The translations under genes were made by a program, and so were the position numbers. Below the pieces are notes generated by a model. It worked only from the letters and a program-made list of their open reading frames with translations. It was not told the DNA's origin and ran no database searches. 64,000 nt of DNA from Pyrrhosoma nymphula (Eukaryota; Arthropoda; Insecta; Odonata; Coenagrionidae): assembly GCA_963573305.1 (NCBI GenBank), contig OY754335.1, forward strand, positions 15,353,501-15,417,500, given 5' to 3'. Shown one piece after another: positions 1 to 11,600 of this stretch. Each line of letters opens with the position of its first letter. Positions within the stretch are counted from its first letter, which is position 1.

Positions 1-981
1 CACATTCGTGGGTGCTGGATTATTAAGGAAAATGGATGTTTCGATGGCAAGACAAAAATTACAGTAAATGCTTGCCTTGTAAAGACCTGAGAGTGTGAAC
101 ATCATTGTTTAAGCACAAAGTAGTGCAACCCAAAAGGTTCCAAAGCAAAATTACACCCAGTAGCTTGTGCTTTTTCACAATGAAATATATAAGTAGGATC
201 GGCAGGTTAGCTGGGACACACCTGTGAACAAGATAATGTGATCTTAAGCTCTTGTGGATTTATAAAGCAAATCCTTATTTTCATATATTTTTTTGTTCCA
301 CGACTCTAGATCAGTAAGTTAGTCAAATGTTTTATTTCAAGCTTGCCATTGAAATCAATGATCACTTCGAATTTAATATGGTCAATTTTCATGAATGAAG
401 AAGTAACATATTTATAGCAAATATTAATAGGCTATAGCTTTGAACAAAATTTCAAATGACACATGAAAGCAATATTATAGGTTTTTTAGTACTGCATTGC
501 AGTAATTGCATGTTGCGTGCAAATTCGGCAATTGGACGAAGTGCACCAGGATAGCTGCCTTACTATTCCGCCATGGCGGATTTCCGCGTGACCCCAATTC
601 GTCATTGCCGTCTGTCAAATTGCCGTCAACATCGCTATCCCCACCTAGACCTAGGCCAGCTTGTATCATTCTCACACGTCACGAAAATAGAGATGAAATT
701 GTAAAAAAATAAAATCTGTAAATATCACTTAAAGAGAGCAAGAGGGTGTTTTCGATATGCAGCAATAGACGGCGATTACCACGCCATGGTGCTTTCAATT
801 TAGCTGAATCGCCGTCTGTTGGTGGCTCTCTGTTCCGAGGTGACCCGGCGATCGACAGCACCTGAGTCTGATAATCAGCTATCGCCGTACTCAAATGAAA
901 AGCACTGATAGTGTTTTCATTGCTTAGAAACAGCTTCGTTGCAAGTGCCACGATCTAGTAGTGCCCCCTTTACTCAACAAA

Positions 982-1456
982 CCAACTAACCTAACGACCT
1001 TCGTCCTTACCATTGTAGGCACTAAATACCGTGTGAATGTGCGTTGGTTAATGATGGACAAGTAGTTCCAGACGCTAACACTTAACAGTTGTCAGCGCTC
1101 GTGTAGATGGCGGAATTCGGAATAGATGAAGTACGATAATCAAATAAGGCAATCAAAATGGGGAAGGGCGAAGTATTATTTTCGTAAATAAGCAAAAATG
1201 AATGTAATGTGATTTTAAATTCCTATAAAAAGTGTTAAAATGTCATATACATTAAAATAGCACCGTATGCTTCACTATTTTGATTGATATTTTTGGTTAT
1301 CATCCTTAATCATTTCCGGTTTCCGCTCGCGACACCAGTGCCTGACCACTGTTAGGTAGCAACGTTAAGAACTACTACTCTATCGGTAACCAACGCGCGT
1401 TCACACAGTGGTTAGCACCTACAACAGTACGAGCCACGGTCGCTACGTTAGTTGTG
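982..1456. mobile_element. MITE with arms of about 120 bp
   Basis: The arm at 982-1107 and the reverse complement of 1335-1456 align along most of their length, sharing CAACTAAC, TTGTAGG, GTGTGAA and GCGTTGGTTA. No coding capacity is seen. It lies in the presumed DNAJC11 intron. The family is unassigned. A related arm may lie near 30052-30165. Confidence 0.6.
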
Positions 1457-1640
1457 TAAATGTGCGTAAGGTTGTTACGGTGGTACGTACATTAGTTGTC
1501 TGTACGGGTGCATAGCCGATTTCAAACTGGAATTTCATGATGGATCAGTCGATTAAATTCAAACTCGAGCGCCAAATACCCGACCCAAATTTTTCGGGAG
1601 ACGATCGTGTGTTTGGATTGGACACTAAATACCCGACCCG

Positions 1641-1824
1641 AAGTTTGTCCCTGGCGTGGGGTAACTCCCCCTTAACAAATTACTTCCTTTTTTGTATGTA
1701 TTTGAGTGTGTGTTGCCCTTCATGCGGTTGTTGAGCATTGTCACTCTTCACAAATGGTTTAGTGGAGTGTACTTGCCGTAAGTTTGTCCCTGGCATGGGG
1801 TAACTCCCCCTAAACAACTTACTT
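1641..1824. repeat. Pair of direct repeats of about 45 bp
   Basis: The block AAGTTTGTCCCTGGC..GGGGTAACTCCCCC..AACAA occurs at about 1641-1684 and 1780-1824, about 138 bp apart and almost identical. A shorter direct repeat (AAATACCCGACCC) precedes the first at 1574 and 1627. Probably part of one unknown interspersed element. Confidence 0.55.
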
Positions 1825-3117
1825 GTGTGTGTTCTACTTATGAATTTCTTGAACAGGGCTCACGGGTCTTGTCAGAAAAACATAAGCGGATTGAGTGATT
1901 GTGGCCATTGGCTTTTTTCCCTGCCTTAATAAAGGTACATTGTTTACGGCTTTTGGAGTTATTTACTTTATTTATCAGTCAAGATATTTTTCATTGGAAA
2001 TGGTTATGCATTAAATCTGTTAATATTGTTGATAGAGTTAGTAGAGACAAGGAATTCATTTCAAAGTGTACAATTAGGGAGCAAGTATCAAATATACATG
2101 ATTGTAGAAAAATCAATAAATAAACAATCAGTTGACCGCGAACCCATGCCGCTGGGAAGGTTGTAAACCTGCGACGGGTAGAGCTTACCTGCCTCAGGAA
2201 TCCGAGATAATGGCAATAGGAGGGGTCGGAAAAGATAGGAGCTGAGTGTGAGTGTATACCTGCGATAACTTTCTCCACTGATGCCGTAAAAAATGGTCCA
2301 TACAGAGGAAGGAATAGTCTCTTGGTACTCAGATCAGTAGACATGCATAGGAAAGAATTCTGCCATCTCGAAAGGGTTAAAAACATTGCATTTAGCAAGA
2401 AATGAAGCAAATAATTTACAGTGATTTAAGTGAACTAACTCAAAAAATCAGGAAAATGCTAAATTTTGAGCCACATACATGGATGATTTCACATGGATTG
2501 ACCCTATTTCCAAATTGGTTGGTGATTTGATCAACTTACTCTGTTATATTGGAAAAATTGGAAAATTGACTGCAATGTTATGGTCCAGGAGCACTTAGGT
2601 TCCAACTAGCTCAGCATGTGCCACATAGGAGCACAGTAAAACCTCTGTGCAAAGAAGTTGACGGGACAAAAATAAAGAGGTGCTAGTTTTCATAGTACTG
2701 CAATGTTGTGGGTTGCATCACTGCAGGGGAATATAATGAGCATCCATAGCTGGCCGGGGTCTTGCCTCAAGAAGCATATGTACTTTTTAAATGAAGTGAC
2801 TTTCATTGAGGTGGTTTCATTGAGGAAACAAGAGTGAGATCCACATGACAAGTCGTGAAGACACATTAAAAATGTTTTAAAATTACCACATAATTCTTAA
2901 GAATTCTAAATATTGCCCAAATTTTGAACAATTTGTTAATATTTCAACCGAAATGCGTAATAATTTTATCTGAATTGCATGTGCCTTCACCTTCATTTTT
3001 TCATAAATTCTATAGCAAGTAATGGCAGAATTATGCCTAACAATTCAAGGAGAATATGATATTTAGCAAATGTAGCCATTACTTCCTGGTGCAAAAGGTA
3101 ATGACGACAGAGTATCA

Positions 3118-3170
3118 TTGGTATAAATCAGAAGTATAAATTGGTATAAATCAGATTGGTATAAATAATG
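3118..3170. repeat. Short tandem repeat of GGTATAAATCAGA-type units
   Basis: Three to four imperfect copies of a TTGGTATAAAT(CAGA) unit lie in the intron. Confidence 0.5.
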
Positions 3171-3917
3171 AAAGGAATTAGTCAAGTACTTGCCTTACTA
3201 TTCTTTCATGGTTGCTTTCCATTTGAGTGAATGATGCTAGATGGAAAAAGGAAGTTAATTCCTCAAAAAATTTGAGTTGCCGTGTTATGTTGGATGCCAG
3301 TTGCTTCAAGCTCCAGCTTACCCTTCCAACCCTTATCAAACCAAGTGGAAAAATGCCTTTCTTTGTATAAAGATGCGAGGGTATTCAAGGAAGCAATCAT
3401 GGTGAGAAAATAGACTACCAGTGATTTTCAAGCTCTTCCTGCTTTTAGGTGCCATATCTAAACAGTTAAAACAATAGTTTTATGGATTCCACTATTTCAT
3501 TTCAGTATACATATGTAGTATTTTTTGCAGTTCTGTATTTTGCTTGTACATGATACATGGTTTATAACAATTTTTATTTTTATTTGAGTGGATAAATGAA
3601 ATTTTTTCTTAGAAGATTAAGAACAATATCTCTTCCTTCCTTTCGCTGGTTCTATGTGTGTTTCACTGCACTGTGGCATAGTCTGTGCCACAGTGAGGAG
3701 ATTTTCAAGTGGTGCTGTGGAAACAACTTAGATTGGTCTTTTTTCAATATGCATATTCATCAATTCAGACCTGATTCTATCAATTTTGAATGTAAGTTGA
3801 TTGCTTCCTAATGTTAATGTCGTTGCCCCTCTCTTATTACCCTGTGCCACATGCCCTTGATCTCTTTGTAATATTCAACTATAAAGGTAACATTCATCAT
3901 ATTTTCTTTTTATTTAG

Positions 3918-4109
3918 GCTGACTCGTGCCAACCAAACTTACAGTTTTCCTATACACTTGAGTGAGGATGTAGCTGCAAGTCCTGTATTCTATGCAACTG
4001 TGGCTCCTATTGTGGTGTGGTTGGTTGTGAAACGCCTTGTGGTGGATCCATATGTATTGGAACAGCAAGCTCAGGAGAAGGAGAAGCAGAGACAAGTAAA
4101 CAGAGCTAG
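3918..4109 (+). CDS. DNAJC11: DNAJC11 exon with membrane-like segment
   Basis: The acceptor is TTTATTTAG before 3918 and the donor GTAAAT follows 4109. The first base completes a codon from the missing upstream exon. It encodes LTRANQTY, FPIHLSED, a hydrophobic segment and the charged EKEKQRQ stretch. Confidence 0.93.
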
Positions 4110-7100
4110 GTAAATCTTATAGTATTTACTATGTTAGATGCACATACATAATTGGATATTACTTTATTCTTTGTTCAAAGAAAAGTAATCATTTTTATTG
4201 TGTGTATGTCTGTTCACTAAGTGATTGTAAGTTAGGAAGGAGGCTCATATCTTGTAGTGACTCTGAAATGTTCATTGCTCTAAGGATCTTATTACTTTCG
4301 TAAAAAGTGAGATTCTTAGTTTATCTAGATATTATTTCCCTCCTTTATATCTAGCCTGAAAATGTGATCTTTATTATTGTATTCACTCTGACATTTTAAG
4401 TGTCCTCGTACCTTCAAGGCCCCTTTATAAAGTATGGAAAATATCTTATCTGGCTATCGATTCTAAATGACCAATTACATCTGCCTTTATACTTTGATCA
4501 AGACCAGGGTAATGTGTTACTCAGGCTGGCATAGTTGACTGTTCTGATATCTACCGTGTGTCTTACAGCATTCTGCAATACCATTGTCAGCATATGTGAA
4601 GAGCCAGTTTTGTCATCGTCATTGTTTTGATTGAGGGTATCATCATCTTATTTTTAAATATTAGTAAGCTTTCCCGATGCACAAAGGGTAAGAAAAAGAC
4701 TTTGCTGTTCCACAAAATAAAATATATTTGCGACCGGTTTCGATACGGCGTATCATCATCTGGCAATTTCACATATTAGTACATAGAATTTATACCCTTG
4801 AAGAAGTTAGAGGGGCGGTGGAGTGGAGGTGGGGAAAAGGGGGGGTGGAGGGGTGGGAGGGGTTTTTTGGAGAGGGTAGTGGGCAGAGGGTGGGAAGAGG
4901 GGAAGGTCGGTTTGGGAAGTACGTCGCTGATGGGTCACTGCACGGGGTAGCCGAGGGTTGGTGTGGGATGACGAAAAAAGGGCGGAGGGGGAGTTAAGGA
5001 GTGGTGAGTGGTATCCGTTATGGTTTCGCGGAAAAAACATTGAAAGGTGGTGAATGGTGAGACTACAATTGCTCATTAACTAATGTGATGTTGGGTGTGT
5101 GCATCATGAAGGAGTTCCACCATGTTACGCCACCCACCATCGCATTTTTTTAGTAAGCTTTCCCATTGAGAGAAGATGGAAGATTATAAAAAGAGGCATG
5201 TGGCAGAGAAAACAATAGGAATGGTGGAAAAGAAGAGGGTTAAGAAGCAGTAGGTTATGGAAGAAATGACTGAAAAAATGGAGGAGAGAAGGATATGGAA
5301 AAACGTTAACACTGACCTAGGCCAGAGGAAGTACAAGGAATTAAATAATAAACTCCGGGGAGTGACCAATTGGGCAAAAGAAAACTGGTGGAAGGGACAA
5401 TGTGAGGAAATGGAAAAGCTGTAGGAAGAGGGGGAAGTGGGCGTTTTGTACGCCTAAGTGAAAATGCTATCGGGTGGTAAGAGAGGGCAAATGATACCAA
5501 AGGTTTAGGACAATTCAGGGAAGATATTAATTGAACAGGAAGATATCCAGGAAAGGTGGAGAGAATACATAGAGGATCTATAAGACAGCGAGAATAGACC
5601 TTTGAACCTAAATATAAAGGATGAAAGAATAATAGATATGGATAACTTTGGACCAGAGTTACTTGACAGTGAAATAGAGAGGGCATTAAGGGAGATGAAG
5701 GTTAGAAAATCTGTGGGAACTGATAACCTACCTTTGGAGCTACTGAAGAATCTAGGTAGTACGGGGAGACAATCCTTCGTTGAACTTATTTGTAAGATCT
5801 ACGAGGAAGGAGTATGGCTTGAGGATTTCATGAAAACAGTATTACATATTTAGCAAAAGATACAAATAGTAAATTCCTAATGAAGAGGCGGCCATTGTAA
5901 GCAAAATTACTTAATATGGTATTGTCATAAGGGCCAATAATTTATTATTTTTGAAATTTCATTCTTTGTACAATGAAATGGTACTTGAGGAAAAATATAT
6001 AGTTGTTGCAAAACATTTGGCATCAGTGACAGTAATTTTGGGGTAGCAACAAAAGTTTTTGAATAATAAATTATGAAAATTTGAGTGTATGTTTCAATTG
6101 AATAGGGAGAGGCTTCATAGTCAATGAGTATGGCACATGGCCTGCAGGTGGGGTTAGAGTTGGTCATGCATGACCTTGGAAGTTACTTGGAAATAAATAT
6201 ACACCTAAAAAATGATTGTTACCTATCACTTTTGAAGAGTACATTTTTTAATTTGCAATATTACCCTTGACTACCCAATTTCTTTGATTTTTAGAATCCT
6301 TGAAAAGCAACGTGAAGCAAGAGCTGCCGTAGAGTTAATGCGAGCAACATTCTCGAGAATACGATCAGAAGAAGAGTCTCGCAAAGGCCTAGTGATAGTT
6401 CGTGCTCTTTACGGAGTACTCCTTTCTACTGCACCCTGGGGAAGGAACAGGTCAGCTCGGCGTGGAGCTCGGCCAAGTTCAGGCTCTTCAGCCATATCAG
6501 AAGAGCAAGAGGCTGGTGAGGCTGAAGAGGAGCAGGAAGTCATTGATGTAACTGTTCCATTGCAGTGCCTAGTCCGTGAATCAAAGCTAATACTCTATGA
6601 ATCAACTAAGGTATGTTACTTGAAAGGGATAGTGTTCATTTTCACTAGCGTTCCTTGGCTTATATTCTAATTTTTTAATATGTACTTTACAGAGTCAGTT
6701 GCCTGGATTTTATGATCCATGTGTTGGAGAGGAGAAGAGTCTATCTGTTCAGTATCTATTTCATGGGCACTTGCATGAATGTGTAGTCCAGGATAATGAT
6801 CCTTTACGGATACCTAAGCAGTGTAAGTGTTGCATTTGATAGCCTTTTAAATTTGTAAATTTCATTTGTTAAAATGCAAGAACTTCACAGTAAGTGGGGA
6901 GTTTATTTCCCTGTGTAGTCTTTGGTTCAACTGAGAGCTCTAATTAACATAAAAACTGACTGATTCAGGTTTGTTTGGGAATGCCCTGAATTGAATCTGG
7001 TACACTACAGTTAGTTGTAGTTGCAGTGTGACATTCACTCATGAGAATGAGGACCTTGACTCTCTTTTATTGAAAATGCTGCTATCATACTGTTACAAAG

Positions 7101-10100
7101 AATGACTTGGAGTTTTGTCTGTAATGAATCAGCATACATTAGCTCTGTAAAGTTCATCCCATTTATTTAAAACTGTAATGAGTATAATCATTGATGTTTA
7201 AAATAAATATGCATGCTCTTGAGGTTTATTTCAGAAGGTAAAATTGGACACTCCCTGAAAGGGGAATTAATAATGTTCTTATGTTTATACCTGGGGCTCA
7301 CATAGATGATAAAGGTGCTATTTATTTATTCAACTGTTAGTATTATCAATGCCATCCTCCAGGTAATGGAATTAATGTTGCCTGTTAGGTAAGATTTTTC
7401 TGTCTGCCCTCTATCAGTGGCTTTCATGAAAATGATTCAGGGCGTTGATTCTGGTTCTTCCATCGCTAGGAGGTAGCTACTGTTAAATTTAGAGAATTCT
7501 AAGAAGGAAGACTATTCCTGTTCCTATTAAGTTAGCAGTTGCTAAGGTTCGGACAACTTTGGGAAATTAGTGAATTTTTCAACTATATGGTGACGTAATG
7601 CCAAAAAAATCCATTCAACGAGGAAGAACAAAACAACAATGAATTTATTTAGGTTTATAACGGTGAAGTAAACGAACCGTACTAATTCAATTACAATCAG
7701 TTTCAAACCGCATGGGCATATAAACGTTGTTAATTTATCTTTTTCAGGTAAATGTTGATTGCACTACGATATCTTTCTTAATTTATTTTAATTTCTTTTA
7801 TTTCCCTTAATATATAGCTACTTTTATATGAAGGCGAAATTAGGCAATTAGTCTAGTTGAAAATGAAAGGTAAAGTTAAGTGCACCAATCGAAGTTATTT
7901 TGTGAAGATATTTAGAAATTATCCGGGTGAATGTTTAAATGTATGCCACTCCAAAATAATAAGGTGCATGTTAAAGTGCTGTAAACTTAACATTAATATA
8001 ATCAAGTAAGTGTTTTGATATTGACGTTCCCTTGATTTGGTTTTATTGCATAAGATATGCGATTTGCTAGCGAAAGTGAAATGAACCTCAAGAGTTAAAT
8101 GCATTAAATGCGTGCCATGCATTAAAGTGTCTGGATAAATACCTATGTCGTAAATGTTTCAATACATTTGCATGTGCCACTGTCTCAATATTGGTACAAA
8201 CTTCACGTTGAACGTTTAGAAGTATTACTTATACCATTATGTATCCTTTATGAATGTGTGAGCAATTGACCTCGGAGATAATTCATTACCAGTATTTGTT
8301 AATGTATGCCAAATATTGCTCCCGTGCTCGTAGTCGTAGAAGTTTTATTACTGATGATGTTAAGGTATATCATTTAGAATCCTCCAGCATAGTAAAATGT
8401 AACTTCAAATACATACTTTGAACGATTTAAATGTTTGCAATGTCCATTTTTAAAATCAAAAGCTGAATTAATATATGTATATTTTGCTTGAATTTATTAT
8501 AGCTCACTCATGACAGGAAAAAGTAGAAGAGAGTAATGGTGATACCTTCTGCGATTCTATCATGAACTTGGAATTTTTTACAATTACAAAAGAATGCGTC
8601 GGTGTTAAAGATGTGTATTTTTCAAACGGTATGAGCTACAGAGCTGCGCGACCACTTAAGATGACCTAGTTTTTTTTTTAAAGAAATACATCACAAATGT
8701 TCAATATGTTCTCCTTGAGTAACCCGAACAATGTCAAGTCGATATTCAAATTCCTTCCACACTCCGTGAAGCATGTCAGCAGTTACTGTCTTCACAGCCA
8801 AAGTTATGCGTGCTTTCAATTCCTCGATGTTAGTGGGCAATGACGGTACAAAGACTTGACCCTTGAAATATCTCCACAAAAAAAATCACATGGTGTGACT
8901 TCAAGTGACCTCCAAGGCCACAGATGAAGGGCGAGGTCTTGCGTTGCAGATCGGTCAATCCATCTTTGTGGGCAGGTCTCATTAAGATGAGCACGAACTG
9001 AGAGGTGCCAATGGGGGGGAGCCCCGTCTTGCTGAAACACAAAATCATTGGAATCTGCTTCCAGTAGAGGAAAAAGCAAATCTTTCAGCATTTTAAGGTA
9101 CGAGTTGCCTGTAACAGTGTTTTCGGTGAAAAAAATGTAGTCTTCGAGTACTCTCGTGTTTTCTCGTCTTAGGGTGCATTCATAAACTTTGGCAGTCACT
9201 CCACTCAACCCCGCTTTTGTTTGGATGTACGTATTCATCAGGGCCAATTCATTGCATTCTTGCCACCAGGATCATTTGTTTATTGAAAACGAGGAATGAA
9301 CTTAAACAGCATTCTGCTCTCAGTACAAAATTTTGAACTTTTATTTTTGACTTCCAAGAAGTTGAATGCATTAGTGCTATGATAAAGAACGTTTTATATG
9401 AGGCACTTTATAGCACAATCTGATGTATGTATGAATGTGCGTAGAAAATTGCATCATGTAGAGTGGTGGATTGCTAAAATGCTTGGGAAAAGGCATAAGC
9501 GACAGATGGGAAAATAGCCCCTGCTCTAATTCCGTGCCTGGTATAACATCATCACCTCTTAAGGCCGTTTTACATGAGGCACTTAATTGTGCAATTTGAT
9601 GTACGGGAATTGTGAGAATGTGGGCATGGAATTAGAGCAGGGACTATTTTCCCATCTGTCGTTTATGCATTTTTGCAATTCTCTGCTTTGCATGATGCAA
9701 TTTTCAATGCACATCCATGAAATTATCAGATTGTGAAATAAAGTGCCTCATGTAAAATGGCTTTCAGGGGCCCGATTCTGATCTTCCACCAGTGGAAGAC
9801 TGGTGGAAAGTTCCACCATTCGTTCATTGAACGACTCTTGATCCGTTAAATGAACGGTTCAATGACCACCTCTGGAGAGCCGAACATCACAAACTTATGC
9901 AGATTTCCAACTTACCTCGAAACCGCGAACAAAAAAATGTCTACCTTCCGCACGCTTACTTCCGTCGGAAAGTTTCCACCACGACACTAGCGCTGTTCCA
10001 CCAAGTGGATGACGGGTGGAAGGTGGAACATGTGAGTGTCGGAAAGTCATGACGTTTTGGTGGAAAAGTTGAACATCGGGAAAGCATCTGAATCAGGCCC

Positions 10101-10822
10101 CAGATGTCATGACCAGCTATATGGGTGGCAATTTTATATTTGCTTAGTGTGGAGCAAAATACACCTGTGCCTGTGCAAAAAACAAGGTCAACCTAAAAGA
10201 CATAACCCAGTGTTATTGAAGGATTCTTGACTGTGGCCCTGGAAATTCTATGATTATCCTAAATATTAGGGTACTACTCTCCCACTCCTTGGATTAACCC
10301 TGATATATTTTTCTGATTATTAATTGTGACTTAGGTCATAAAAGCCTGAAGAATTGCTTTTTGAAATAATCTTAACAAATATATTATTCACAGATGTGTA
10401 ACTTCAGTTTCCACACAATCAAACCACACTTCAATTATTCAGGATAATACACAATATATCAGCAGTGAAGCTCTAGCGTTTCAGTACAATTTGAATATGC
10501 TGGTAAAGGATTCTACATATTTAACGGGCAAAAACTTAAGCCCAGAAAACCCATAGGAAAGATATTTCATTAAATTTCATCTGTAGCAACCTGTATTAAA
10601 ATAGCTGCAAGGCTAAGAATGTATCATTTTCTGGATGGATCTTTATCTGTATTAAGTTATCCATTGTTGGTATTAATTGTGGGCCGAGTGAATGTGAAAA
10701 TTTCATTTTTATTAATAATGCCCTTCCCATCAAATCCCAATTGAGTAAATTAACAACTTACTGAATGAATTATTTTTATATTGTGTTCTTTTTTTCCAGC
10801 TCATAGAGTGAATATGACTTGA
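3918..10822 (+). CDS. DNAJC11: DnaJ homolog subfamily C member 11, C-terminal part (last four coding exons)
   Basis: Joined exons are 3918-4109, 6295-6610, 6693-6822 and 10800-10822. All introns are GT..AG and the phases (2, 0, 1) join into one open frame of 219 residues ending in TGA. The protein matches the C-terminal DUF3395 half of DNAJC11: a FPIHL segment, a hydrophobic stretch (ATVAPIVVWLVV), a charged coiled-coil-like EKEKQR region, VIDVTVPLQCLV, LPGFYDPCVGEE and the ending RIPKQSHR. Known family role: J-protein associated with the mitochondrial outer membrane and MICOS/SAM (MIB) complexes, needed for cristae organisation. The J domain and beta-barrel-like middle region are not visible, so the 5' exons probably lie before position 1; bases 1-3917 would then be intron. 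A low-complexity stretch (RSARRGARPSSGSS, then a Glu-rich run) is longer than the vertebrate linker as I remember it. Very confident of identity, less so of completeness. Confidence 0.95.
4728..4775. repeat. Fragment of an interspersed repeat (GCGACCGGTTTCGATACG)
   Basis: The string GCGACCGGTTTCGATACGG followed by CGTATCATCATC resembles a common insect interspersed repeat from memory. Nearby AGTAAGCTTTCCC occurs at 4663 and again at 5153, a direct repeat flanking the G-rich block. Confidence 0.35.
4800..5000 (+). repeat. G-rich purine tract
   Basis: There are many runs of three to seven G (GGGGAAAAGGGGGGG, GGAGGGGTGGGAGGGG) on the plus strand, fitting several possible G-quadruplexes. The open frames in it are composition artefacts. 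Confidence 0.6.
5165..5880 (+). mobile_element. LINE fragment: spacer between endonuclease and reverse transcriptase, degenerate
   Basis: Read across stops, the frame gives KTIGMVEKKR, KYKELNNKLR, the intact stretch ENRPLNLNIKDERI, the LLDSEIERALREMKVRK block and ELLKNLGSTGRQ with KIYEEGVW. This matches the segment just before the RT domain of arthropod non-LTR retrotransposons, whose EN domain is often annotated as craniofacial development protein 2-like. Several in-frame stops and loss of both ends show it is dead. Sense orientation in the DNAJC11 intron. Confidence 0.8.
6295..6610 (+). CDS. DNAJC11: DNAJC11 exon with coiled coil and VIDVTVPLQCLV motif
   Basis: The acceptor TTTTTAG precedes 6295 and the donor GTATGT follows 6610. 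The frame continues from 4109 with an Arg codon split by the intron. It starts ILEKQREARAAVELM and ends ILYESTK. The insert of Arg, Ser and Glu between them is probably lineage-specific. Confidence 0.94.
6693..6822 (+). CDS. DNAJC11: DNAJC11 exon with LPGFYDPCVGEE motif
   Basis: An 82-bp intron precedes it (acceptor TTTACAG, donor GTAAGT). It encodes SQLPGFYDPCVGEEKS through RIPKQ, the most conserved block of the family. Confidence 0.94.
8691..9250 (-). pseudogene. Broken Tc1/mariner-type transposase, C-terminal half
   Basis: Minus strand from 9250: NTVTGNSYLKML, SNDFVFQQDGAPPHWHLSV with a catalytic Asp, and the TPCDFF motif with the next catalytic Asp. The frame then shifts near 8880 in an eight-A run; the next frame resumes FKGQVFVPSLP and ends in YRLDIVRVTQGEHIEHL and a stop. 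The N-terminal DNA-binding half and first catalytic Asp are missing. It sits antisense in the last DNAJC11 intron and cannot make an active enzyme. Confidence 0.88.
9384..9767. mobile_element. Large palindromic MITE
   Basis: The arm at 9388-9537 aligns with the reverse complement of 9622-9766. Shared strings include ATGAGGCACTTTAT, AAAATTGCATCATG and CGACAGATGGGAAAATAG. A third copy of the terminal motif (CCGTTTTACATGAGGCACTT) lies in the loop near 9564. No coding capacity is seen. Confidence 0.75.
9768..10100. mobile_element. MITE with GGGCCYGATTCWGAT termini and CAG target duplication
   Basis: The left end GGGCCCGATTCTGAT and the reverse complement of the right end GGGCCTGATTCAGAT match at 13 of 15 bases. 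CAG at 9765-9767 and 10101-10103 fits a 3-bp target-site duplication, as in PIF/Harbinger-like elements. Internal repeats of GGTGGAA and its complement fill the element. Confidence 0.75.
10103..10799. other. Remainder of the last DNAJC11 intron, nothing recognised
   Basis: AT-rich sequence with no coding frame or clear repeat that I can support, ending in a good pyrimidine tract and acceptor. Confidence 0.5.
10800..10822 (+). CDS. DNAJC11: DNAJC11 terminal coding exon
   Basis: This 23-base coding end follows TTTTTTCCAG and encodes (S)HRVNMT and TGA, completing the conserved PKQSHR tail. It is separated from the previous exon by a 3977-bp intron filled with transposon debris. It is too short to find without the family ending as a guide. 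Confidence 0.88.
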
Positions 10823-11051
10823 TGCTACCAGTAAAAGTGAGAACAGTAAGGAAATGTAGTAAGTGTGAAAGTGTGTACCTGAGATTGTGTGATTGGAAGA
10901 ATGAAATAGAAGGTCTCAACCAGTCCTACCTAGCAAGTAGCGAGTGAAAGTACCAAAGTCGGTATCAGAGAAAACCATTATCTGGGAGAGAGATTCACTT
11001 TCTCAGCTCCCTGCATATTTTGTAAGCAGACTTTGCTAGATTATGCTGAAA

Positions 11052-11061
11052 AATAAATAAA
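11052..11061 (+). terminator. DNAJC11: Candidate poly(A) signal of DNAJC11
   Basis: Two overlapping AATAAA hexamers lie 230 bases after the stop codon, followed by a T/G-rich stretch (TGTTGTACATCTTGG) typical of a downstream element. Confidence 0.6.
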
Positions 11062-11381
11062 AATGTTGTACATCTTGGTGGGTAATTTATGCCAAAACTT
11101 TCCTTTTCCTGTATGTGCATTTATTTGGAACTTGATTAAGTTTCAATGAAATAGGGAATCCCTAGCCTTGCTGCTGTCATTTTGGATAATTTTAGTTAAT
11201 ACGTATGTTAATATTTAACGCCTAACTTACAACCATGTAATGTTGTACAGTGAAGCTTATTTAATTTGCGTGACAAGGAGAGTTGGTGGATGTGGTATTA
11301 AGCACTGTACCTTACAGAATTAAACCTCATTAATAGAAGTTTTAAAAAAAATTGACAAATAAATGATATTGTTACAAATAA

Positions 11382-11387
11382 TTTATT
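11382..11387 (-). terminator. Candidate poly(A) signal of the C1orf50 homologue
   Basis: AATAAA on the minus strand lies 213 bases past the stop at 11601. With the plus-strand signal at 11052 it brackets a convergent intergenic gap of about 320 bp. Confidence 0.5.
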
Positions 11388-11600
11388 TTAAAATACTCTT
11401 TTCTCTAAATCACTTTATAAAATATAGCATAAGTTGTTTGTTTTGTTGAATGTCCACAGGACAGAAACAAAAAAATTATGACATTTCTTTGGACATCTAA
11501 TGACAACATTGCATGTAGACACCGAATAATGCAGTATAACCATTGTGGCCATTAATGGCTCATAGAATGAGTTTAATAAATTTTATGATGTACATATATT

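Noticed and set aside
3596..3811. Plus-strand frame just before the first DNAJC11 exon, considered as an upstream exon
   Set aside because: No similarity to the DNAJC11 middle region and no donor that joins at the required phase.
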